From Posidonia oceanica (taxonomy: Eukaryota > Streptophyta > Magnoliopsida > Alismatales > Posidoniaceae), in contig JAZBRS010000049.1 of assembly GCA_037176725.1 (NCBI GenBank), positions 12,356,001-12,420,000 on the forward strand: a stretch of DNA of 64,000 bases, written 5' to 3'. The notes below the pieces were generated by a model. That model ran no database searches, was not told the origin of the DNA, and worked only from the letters and a program-made list of their open reading frames with translations. Made by a program: the position numbers and the translations under genes. Shown here piece by piece: positions 55,294 to 64,000 of this stretch (the first letter of the stretch is position 1; each line of letters begins with the position of its first letter).

Positions 55294-57441
55294 TCAGAAA
55301 AGATTGGGGTAACCCCCCGAGGTTCCGGCGGAGGAAGGATTGGCTATACTAGGACGTGCAAGTGCAAGTGCAGGTGTACGTGTATGTGCATGCTCTTGCT
55401 CGCCAACGTTGATGATCTTGCGGTCAATCAGGCGTTGAACGGCGTCCCGGAGAGCAAGGCAGTTGTCCGTCGAGTGCTCGGTGGCCTGATGGAAACTGCA
55501 GAACTGATCCGTATTATGCCACCACGGAGGGGGATTTGGTGACGGACGGACAACCGGGAGCCTCAGGAGCGACTCAACTTGAGGGAAGATGACACTCAGT
55601 GGTCCGGGGAGAGGCGTGTAATCACACTCAGCCCGACGAGGTCGTCTCTGCCCTGGATGGAGTCCTTGCCGAGCAGGTGCGACGTGATGCACGGGCTCGA
55701 CGGTGGCAGTGTGCTCAGTGGGTGCAAAATTAGGTGCGTGCTCTAGCGGAAAAGGGTCTAGTTGACTCTCTACATAGGCAGGCTCTTCGAGAAGATCAAC
55801 GCATAACTCGGAGAGCTGTTCGGAGCGGTTCGGAGTGGAGCTGTTGTTGTTGTTGCTGCGGCCGCTGTTGTTGGAGGTGTTGGCCTGCCTAGCCAATGCA
55901 GAAAGTGCGGGGAAATGCCCACTTTGCAGCGAGCTTTCCACGCGGACACCAGCCCTAATCAGCGATGCATGACTAGTGATGTGCTGAATGCAAAGCAGAG
56001 TCCCAATCACTGGCAGCGCCCCTTTAACGATCATCTCGATAGAATCCTCCTTGGAGGGTTTATCTTTGACTTGGGCGGCTAAGGAACGCCAGCGACCGAC
56101 ATACTCCCCGAATGGCTCTTGGGGTCTCTGCCGGATGGCGACGAGATCCTCCCTCTTGGGGATTAGGTCGAGGTTGAAAGCATACTGCTCAAGGAAGGCC
56201 TGAGAAAGATCCGTCCAAGTTCGAACCGTGGCCATGTCAAGGGAAGTGAACCACTTGAGCGCGGGGCCGGTCAAACTCTTCTGAAACAGGCGGATAAGGA
56301 GCCTTTCATCAGCCTGAAGCTGAGCAAGGTCCCTGTAGTATGCCTTCAGATGCGAAATAGGACAGCCTTTACCATTGTATTTATCGAAGACCGGGATGCG
56401 GAACTTCGAAGGGAGTGCGGCCTCGGGAAAGAGACAAAGGTCGCGAAACTGGTAAGACTGGTGGTCCTTGCCCTGCACTAGACGTAGTGCTTTCTCCAGA
56501 ACGTCCATCCTGTCATTGATGGGGTCTGGATTGGCTGCCATAGGAAATGAGGCAACAGGGGCAGGGACCACATACGCCGAGTGGGTCGCACCTAAGTGCT
56601 CCTCCGGATCCACCATCACGTCGCCTGGTGGAGCAACGGGATGGCCAGCGTATCCGTGCGTGCGTGCAGTGTAGGCAGGAAAGCATGCTGGGTTCTGAAC
56701 CTGATGCATGGGAGATGGATGGGCAATATGTTGTGTAGTGCGTGATGCAGATTGTTGGAGCAACGGTTGCTGCACAGGCGCGATGCTGGGCAGTGAACCA
56801 GTGGGATACTGTGCTCCAACCAGTCCGAGAGACTGATCACCAGAAAAGGGAGTTGTATGCAGTGCACGGTGTTGTGCAGAAGCAGGAGACAAATGCCGCG
56901 CCCTCATCACCGGAGCAGTGTGTAGCTGGGGCGATGGTCTGGGCGGGAGTGCAGTGTGTGCAACAGCAGGCCGCAGAGGAACCTCAGGGGCAACAGGAAT
57001 GCAAGAGGGTCGAACTGATAGAGCTATACCCTGCAGTGTGTGGGCAAGGTCCATCAGGTGCCAATACCGCGCTTCAGGGGACCCGTGAGTGGGAACACTG
57101 AATTGCAGAACAGGCCGGGAGGCAGACTCAAGAGATTGAGAACCTAAAGCAAAGGTCGCCGCAGTGGAAGGGATGTCGGGAGTGACATATCCCAAGGACG
57201 AAGGAGTCAGAGGCGCCTCTGGAACGCAAGGGGCGGTCATCGAGATAGATTCGACGACCGGATCCAGAGTGGCGCAAGTTTGCCAAAGACCCGCAGCAGA
57301 AGGGAGTGCCCTAGACGCCTGAGGATCGAATCCTGGTGTCATAGAGGGCACAGAGCGAACAGAAGTGAAATCCGGAGGAACCCAAGTGGTAAACCCCTCC
57401 GAATCATCGGTAAAGTGGAGCCCATCGACTGACTGGGCCAT
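55294..57441 (-). CDS. Gag polyprotein of element B, second unit (715 aa, intact)
   Basis: Copy of 42580-44727 with one residue changed (Pro for Leu, base 55526, just before the zinc knuckle). Domain order is the same: Pro/Ser/Gln-rich N-terminal region, gag core, Asn/Ser run, C-x2-H-x4-H-x4-C knuckle, short His/Ala/Thr-rich tail. The intact frame in both units shows very recent arrival. Confidence 0.92.
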   Translation of the reverse strand: MAQSVDGLHFTDDSEGFTTWVPPDFTSVRSVPSMTPGFDPQASRALPSAAGLWQTCATLDPVVESISMTAPCVPEAPLTPSSLGYVTPDIPSTAATFALGSQSLESASRPVLQFSVPTHGSPEARYWHLMDLAHTLQGIALSVRPSCIPVAPEVPLRPAVAHTALPPRPSPQLHTAPVMRARHLSPASAQHRALHTTPFSGDQSLGLVGAQYPTGSLPSIAPVQQPLLQQSASRTTQHIAHPSPMHQVQNPACFPAYTARTHGYAGHPVAPPGDVMVDPEEHLGATHSAYVVPAPVASFPMAANPDPINDRMDVLEKALRLVQGKDHQSYQFRDLCLFPEAALPSKFRIPVFDKYNGKGCPISHLKAYYRDLAQLQADERLLIRLFQKSLTGPALKWFTSLDMATVRTWTDLSQAFLEQYAFNLDLIPKREDLVAIRQRPQEPFGEYVGRWRSLAAQVKDKPSKEDSIEMIVKGALPVIGTLLCIQHITSHASLIRAGVRVESSLQSGHFPALSALARQANTSNNSGRSNNNNSSTPNRSEQLSELCVDLLEEPAYVESQLDPFPLEHAPNFAPTEHTATVEPVHHVAPARQGLHPGQRRPRRAECDYTPLPGPLSVIFPQVESLLRLPVVRPSPNPPPWWHNTDQFCSFHQATEHSTDNCLALRDAVQRLIDRKIINVGEQEHAHTRTPALALARPSIANPSSAGTSGGYPNLF

Positions 57442-58702
57442 TGCTGACCGTGTCTAAGTGAGCAGAAGCTGCGACGAGAGAGAAAGAAATAAAGTCTAAG
57501 GAAAGCTACCGCCGGAAGCGACGAGTAGCTCAGAGGAAGGACGCTCAGAGTCCGGGCAGCGGATCCCGCACGTACCTGCAAAAGAGTAAAGATGTTAGAG
57601 GCTGTATGCAATAAAGAGTTATTAGGGGTGGCATGAATGGCATACATGCAAGTGAATGTCCTAAAATGCGCTCTCTCACCATGCATGTCCTGAGTAGATG
57701 ACCTACTAGGACGCACTCAAGGGTAGTGGGTTTAGACAGACTCCAGGTCAGAAAAAGCAGGTTCCCTGTCGAACTCCTGGCCCAAAGCTCAGGTAATAAC
57801 AGGGTGGTGCGTTGGTGGACTCTACCCCGCCAAAGCGTGGGTGGTACCCTCTACTAACACCGACACGACCCCCGGACAAGGGGGGACAGACCGACTGACT
57901 CGTGCCACGCTCAAAGCGGTGGAACAAGAGGCTGAGACTGTCCTTCGCAGACTGTGGGTGGACTCAGAAGAGAGAATGCATGCTTTCTAAGATGAATCAA
58001 TCATGCAAGATGCTTTAGAGTCTTTTACTTGCGTTTTATTAACCAGAAAGGGGGGAAAATTGCAAGTTATTGGCTCTAGTTGTGCTTAGAAGTTATTGTT
58101 TAGCTTTATTGTAGCTTTTAAGTTAAGCAAAAGGGAGAGCAAACATGTTTCTACTGTCCTAAGCATGGCATGTGCCAAAGGGGAGAAAATCAGTCAAGCA
58201 TGGCAGGCAGACAATCATACAACACAACAAAAGGCAAGTGCATGGCATGTGCGAGTGTTTGTGAGCATAATGGTGAAGAAAAACATTCATCGAGTCAAAA
58301 GGCATGCATGTGCGTGCGTAGTGACATAGCAAAGGTGTAAAAGAAGCATTCACCATTCAAAAAGCATGTATTGTTGCCAAACAAGTATGTAGACATGCAA
58401 TGTGCGATAACTAAAGCAGTAATAAGCAAGTAAGACAAGGAAAATAAAGACAAGTAAGCTGTAAAGGAAGTAAGAGCATAAGCAAGACAATAAGTAAATA
58501 AACAAGCAGAGAAGCAAAGCCAAGCGAAAGGGAGCACAAACCGAGGCGAAAGAGGTGCAAAACCTAAGCAAAGTAGCTACAAAGCGACTTTCTAGGAGTT
58601 TGCACAGAAAAACGAGCAAAGCAGGCAAAGAAGGCACACAAGACAGGCAAAACTGCGAAAACAGGCGAGCGACAAGCCGGGAACGAAAGCCGGAGTCTAG
58701 CT

Positions 58703-58721
58703 ATCCCCAGCAAAGTCGCCA
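58703..58721 (-). other. Primer-binding site of B, second unit
   Basis: Identical to 45989-46007, next to the third LTR. Confidence 0.75.
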
Positions 58722-58722
58722 C

Positions 58723-61700
58723 TGTAGCGATCCCGATCGGAATCAGGCTCGCTATTTAGCGGCGATTGGATCCGAGGAAGAGGCTCGACTCGAAAACACT
58801 TGAAATCGAGGAGAAAAGAGAAAGATAAGACAAATCAGAGTCGCCACCATGTCTATTAACGGGAGACAAGGAAAATCGGGGGAATGCGTGAATTAACACG
58901 CAAAACCAAGCAAGGAATGCAAAGCAAAGCAATGCAAAGGAAACAAATGCAAATTCATGCAAATGAGATGACTCTAGCCTAGGATAAGGGCAGTACGGTC
59001 ATTGCGGGCCAAAAGACAGGGCAAGGACTCCTGTTACGTGCGGGGAAGGTGTTAGGCACCCCCGACACGCCCGAAAATCGGTCTTTCTAGGCTTACGCTC
59101 GCATACGCAGGGAAATGCAGGACTGAATGCCTATGTGCCTATGAATGCCTAAATGAATGCTCAAGGTGTGCTCTAAGTGGAGAGATGCAGGGCAAGGAAG
59201 TAAACGTGCTGTCTAAGTGCTCAGCTACGCCGTCTGTGTTCCGAACCGGGCGAAACCTGGCTCGTGAGAACTCCAGGCAGTAAGCATCACAGCCCTATAT
59301 GCAAATGCAAGCAAAAAAGCAAAACAACGGCGAAACCATGCAATGCGATCGACATGCAAGAGAAAACGGCGTAAAGCACGCAAAACGAGGCAAAAACAAG
59401 AAAGCGCGCAAAACGGTGCAAAGGGACAAGGTCGGCACGCAAAACGGGCGAGAAAGCAAGGCGGCACGCAAATCGGTGTAAAAGGCGATGACGGGCACGC
59501 AAAACTGTGCCAAAAACAGGGCGAGCGCGTAAAACGACGCGAAAGACAGAGCAGGCACGCGAAACGGTGCCAAAACGAGAGCGGGCACGCAAAACGGTGC
59601 CAAAAACTGCTAGATAAAACCTCGGAAAAGCTGTGCGAATGCAAATGCAAGGAAAAGATTAGAAGCAGTAAAAGGAGAAGCAGAACAACGCATGTGTGAG
59701 AACAGGCGCTGTTCGGGGCCACACAGAGTAGGTGTGAAGACCTACAAAGGGGAGAGTGAGCAAACGGGGGGATTACCACCTCTTTTGCGACCATTTCCCA
59801 CTAAACCGTTCCACGGTGTGTCTCGCATGCTGCCCAAAGCTCGCGATGCGATCGGATCGTGGAAAAGGGGGAAGAAAGTCACATTAAGTGGTGAATCCAG
59901 GGAAAACACAACACAAAGTCCACAGGGGAATGCGAAACAGGGATTTGAGTTGATAGACAAGAAGAAGAGGTCCTATTCTACATGCTTAAAGAGACAGAAA
60001 TCGAAAACGAGGAAAACTATGCAAATGGCATGCAAATGAATGCAATGCAGGGGTTCAGGAGGACATACCTGGAAATCCGGGAGCCTGATCTGAGATCTGC
60101 TGGATCCATGCTGAAGAGCGCTTTGCTGCGGTCACCTGGGCAGCTTACTTGAGAAGATCCAACGGCTGGATCGGAAGATATCGCAGCTTCAAGGCAGGAA
60201 GGCCAGAACAGGGGAGAAGAACAGATCTAGGTGTTCAGGAGGTCCTAGGGGTGTGCAAAAGGTCCTCCCAAGTGAAGGGGAGCTAAAAGTGCTTAGTGTG
60301 TGCAGAGGGATGCTAAAATGCAAGACTAAATAAATGCAGAATGCATGCACAAGCAAGAAGAAACAAGGGGAACAAACTTGGAAAAGACAGGAGTTCAAAA
60401 GCATTTTTGAAAAAGAAAAGGGGCTAAAATGCAAATTTTCACAAGAGATGGGGTCCACAGAGGAGGATTTTGAAAACAGGAGAGGGCAGAGGGTTATTTT
60501 GCAAAAGACTGGGCTCAGAAAGCTAATTTGAAAAGAGGGTATGCATTGGAAGAAGTTTTGAAAACAAAAGGAAATCAGGATGCAATTTTAGAAAACTAGG
60601 GTCTAAAATGCAAATTTTCCAGAAAACAGGGTTCTGGGGAGTCTGGGAATGCAAGTGGAGGGTCTACATGCAATTTTGTAAGCATAGGAGCTAAGATGCA
60701 ACTTTAGGGGCAAAACAGTCTTTTTACATGGTTTTTAAAGGATGCAAGGACCTATGTGTGATTTTTGAATCATGCAGGGGTCAAATATGCAATTTTGTAT
60801 GGTAAACATGCTCTGAAAACACTGATAAAGGACTGATGTGCAATTTCTGGAAAAAACAAGGGCCAAAATGCAATGCAGTAAGCAAAAATGCATGCAAATG
60901 GTTACTGTCCATTTAAAATGGACCTAAATGCAAATGTCAGAAAACAGAGGGAAGAAGATGCAATGCAACAAGCAAAAATAAAAAATAAAACCTAAGTTAC
61001 TACAGTGCATGGACCTATATGCAAAATCAGAAACATGCGGGGATGCAGAATGCAATTTCATATGGTAAACTATATGCAATTAAATGAACTGATTTACTGC
61101 AGGACCTAAGTGCAAAAAACGAAAACAGAGGGGCTAAAATGCAAAATAATACAACAGCACAGCACAGTAACAGGACTAGATTGCAAATACAGAAAAGCAG
61201 AGATAAAAGCAGCAATTTAGCATGGTTTTTAATTAAAAACTAAGCATATTAAATGGACAGAGGACTGAAACGCAAAAATTAAAAAAGTTAAGGCAAACAT
61301 GCAATATCTGCACAGAAATCTTATAACTAAGAAAATAAATGCACAGTGATTTGCCGGCGGTGGCTGGCACTGTAGCAGTGAGCCACCGGCGCTCACCACC
61401 GCCGACACAGGGGGCTTGGGGAGGCGCGAGACGGCGGAGGACATAGCCGGCGACCGTGCGGAGCTCTGGGAATCGTCGAGAGTCCGTTCTGCTGGGCGAA
61501 GCATCCGGAGATCAGGGGACCGGCGCCGGAGAAGACGGGAAGACCGGTGAGCTGCAAGAGCGTCTGGAGGGCTTGGAAGCAGACTCTGATCGGCGGGGAA
61601 GCAGCAGGAGGAGGAGAGAGAGCGGGGAAGGTAAGAAAATACCTGTGTCCGTGTCTGGAGCGTCCTCCCGACCTCAACAGTGCCGGTGCTGGCCGACGGC

Positions 61701-64000
61701 ATCTGTCCGGTCGCTGTGGGCGCTGTCCGCTGCTCACGAGGGCTGGAGTCACCTCAGAACGGTCCTCCGGAGCTTCCCAGATGATCAGACACGAGCTGTG
61801 TAGACCGGAGAGAGATTCAGCAGGTCGTGGGTTCAGAGTGGCAGCCGGAGGCCGGGGGGAGTGTTTGCTGCTCCTCAGGCTGGATGGGACCCTCCAGGGG
61901 ATTGCTGGAGGTCCAGGGAACGGTTCTGGATTGTTGGATTGGGCTTCTGGAGAGCGTGGAGAAGATTTGGAGGTTGGGTCGGTTTCTGGTCAGTGGAGAA
62001 GGCAAGTGTTTGTTGTGTTGTTCTCGGCCTGTGGTGAGGGAGAGGGCTGGAGGTCTGGTGCTCTGGAAAGGTGGATGTCAGGCGAGTAACTTAGGAAGAT
62101 TTGGGGAGAAATGGAGTTCAGTGGTGGTGGGAATTCCGAAATGGGTTGGAGTTGGCTTCTGTTGGTGCTCTGCGGTGGATTCTGGTGAACTGGGGTGGTT
62201 CTGAGGGGTGGAATGGCCGGGAAATGGCGGGAGGGGATTGCTGGTTTCTTGGGTGAACTTGGGGGATCAAAATGGAAGGGAATTCGAGGCTGGAACGGGC
62301 TGGTTTCAGAGGAGAAAGAAGGGGAAGTTCTACTGAAAATCAGAGGGAGAAGAAAGGGGGGTTTGCTTGGGAAATATCTGGATTTCTCAGCTCTCTCTCT
62401 CAGACGGCGAAAAAGGCCATGAAGGGGGTCGAATGGCTGGCTTTTATCAGGAGGAAGCTGGCTGCTGGCGCGCTGGGAATTTTTGAATTCAACCGGCGAC
62501 CACTACAGCAGAAGCGACGGGCGTCGGCGAGGCGACCGGCATTCAATGCCTCCCGGAATTGGTGCTGAGATAGGAGAGAGCGGCGAGCTGCTGTGGATGA
62601 AAAGATGGAGGCTTGAAATTTGAATGGTGGAGGGAGCTCTGTTGCAGCAGGCCGCGGGAGAAAATCGGTGGAGAAAAGAAAAATGCGGAAGGTTGAAGAA
62701 GAAGAAGGAAGAAGGAGGCCGGACTGCTGTGGGCCGAGAAAAAAGAAAAAGAAATAAAGGAGGAAGGGAGAAACGGGCCAACAGGCCTAGTAAGAAAAAA
62801 AGAAATAAAAATGAGAAGGAAGAAAGGAAGAGAGGGAAAAGAAGAGAAATAAAATAGGAAAAAATAAATTAAAAATAAATAAAAATACTAGAAAGGTTGT
62901 GATGCGAATTAGGGTTTTAATTAAATTTTTTAATGACCATTTTGGGTTGATTAATGCGTTTTGGGCTTGATTAGGGTTTTAGGGTTTTGGTTTTGCTTTT
63001 AATTGGTTTTCACTTGATTAAATGTTTGTTAAACCCTTTTTTAAATTGTTTTAAAAATTGTGTTTCTCTTGTTAGATACTCAGGACATTGATTAGGATTT
63101 ATTTTCGTATTAATCAGGATTGGTTTTAGGTTTTTAAGTCTTAGTCTTCTTAGGTTTTTTTTTTCTTTCTTAAGTCTTTTAAATTATGCTTTAATTTTTA
63201 TTTGTTGATTTTTCTTGGAGTTTTTAGCTAGATTTTTCTGGTTTGATAGGGTGTTTTTAAGTCTTTTAGATGTGTTTTTCTTTTCCTTTTAATTAAGTTT
63301 TTAGTTTGTTTTCTTTCTTAGGTTTGTTAGGTTAAGTCTCTTTGTTTCTTTAATTACTTGTTTTGGTGTTTGTTTTTTGATTCTTTTGATGGGGTTCTTA
63401 CTTTTGGTGGGTTTTGGTTTTATTTTAGTTTTTTCCTTGATTTTTCAGTGTTTTCTTTTGATTTGTTTTGCATTTTTTAGCTTACATGCTTGGTTTTCCT
63501 TTTAGTTTGATTTAGTTAAGTTTAGGTTTTTAATTGCTTGTTTAATGTTTTTTAATTGTTGTTCTTAGGGTTCTGATTTGTTTCTTTTATATTTTGGGGT
63601 TTTACAGATTTTTAGGGGTTTTCATGGATTTTTGCAAAAGAAGGCAAAGGAAAAGAGAAGGAAGAAGGAAAAGGGAAAAAGAGGGAAATAGAAGGAAAAG
63701 AGATAGGTTGGAGAGAAATGATTTTTAAAATTCAGGAAAAAAGCTAAAAATAAAGTAAAAATAGGAATAAGATAGAGAAGGGATAGAAGTACAAAGGGGG
63801 CCCACAGCCAGGCCAGAAAAAGGGCAAAAAGGGGATGAAAAGAGAGATGATAATCAGGAGAGAGAGAGGAGAGAGAAAATGATAATCCTAGAGAGAGAAA
63901 ACGATAATTTGGATGAAAGGGGGGCTTAAGGGTCTTGGAATGAGGTGAAAATTGGTGAATGGGCAGTCTAGGGTTTGAGGTGTTGGTTCTGAGGTTTTGG
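58723..64000 (-). repeat. LTR of element B, third copy, cut by the window edge
   Basis: 5,278 bp are inside the window; about 320 bp should follow. Three bases differ from the middle LTR by eye (59313, 61801, 63902). It would be the 5' LTR of the right unit and drive its transcription to the left, if no further unit follows. Confidence 0.9.

Larger units (their letters stand above)
33295..64000 (-). mobile_element. Element B: tandem array LTR-internal-LTR-internal-LTR of a gag-only non-autonomous retrotransposon
   Basis: Three LTR copies begin at 33295, 46009 and 58723 with TGTAGCGATCCCG, exactly 12,714 bp apart; the first two end at 38892 and 51606 with GGGGTGTCA. Two internal regions of 7,116 bp lie between. 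PBS, gag and PPT positions show minus-strand sense. Each internal region has a complete gag and nothing that resembles protease, RT, RNase H or integrase. By eye the two internal regions differ at four bases and the LTRs at a handful of bases, so the array is very young. Unequal recombination between the LTRs of one insertion best explains the structure. The right end and the target-site duplication are outside the window; the left flank is ATTGC (33290-33294). Confidence 0.92.

Noticed and set aside
33295..64000. Pure assembly duplication as the explanation of the B array
   Set aside because: Fixed base differences between units and an ordered pattern among three LTRs favour a real array, although long reads are needed to exclude an artefact.

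Overview
The window is plant nuclear heterochromatin made only of very large Ty3/gypsy LTR retrotransposons of the Tat/Ogre-like type. I see no host gene. The evidence for a land plant, probably an angiosperm, is a gag with a C-x2-H-x4-H-x4-C knuckle, an aspartic protease, RT, a second (archaeal-type) RNase H before integrase, an arginine-tRNA-like primer site, LTRs of 5.6-5.9 kb, and nonsense mutations that are mostly CAG to TAG. The species cannot be named from sequence.

Three elements are nested. Element C (+ strand, oldest, called C here) occupies 1-3749 and 30735-33294. It is a decayed gag-protease-linker-RT copy whose ends lie outside the window. Element A (- strand) is inserted in C at 3750-30731. 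It is a complete element of about 27 kb with LTRs at 3750-9552 and 24861-30731, and on its sense strand it reads PBS, 1.3-kb leader, gag, protease, a long Ser/Ala/Pro linker, RT, RNase H, archaeal-type RNase H, integrase, an extra 428-aa ORF (12335-13621), a 1.9-kb tandem-hairpin region, PPT. Gag and pol are broken by stops and frameshifts, but the extra ORF is open. Element B (- strand, youngest) is inserted in the RT of C at 33295 and runs past the right edge. It is a tandem LTR-internal-LTR-internal-LTR array with an exact period of 12,714 bp. Each B internal region has an intact 715-aa gag and no recognisable pol, so B looks like a gag-only non-autonomous family that would need the pol of an A-like partner.

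A and B have diverged in most of their length but share discrete islands: the LTR end with the PPT, a leader block, a U5 block, an arginine-type PBS, tandem arrays of short hairpins in the region between the last ORF and the PPT, and a compact four-arm motif whose arms can pair in two exclusive ways. These shared islands are the most interesting content. The hairpin stems vary in a compensating manner, and most imperfect pairs would be G.U wobbles on the elements' sense RNA, which points to selected RNA structure.

All identities and counts given here were judged by eye; no alignment, folding or database search was run.
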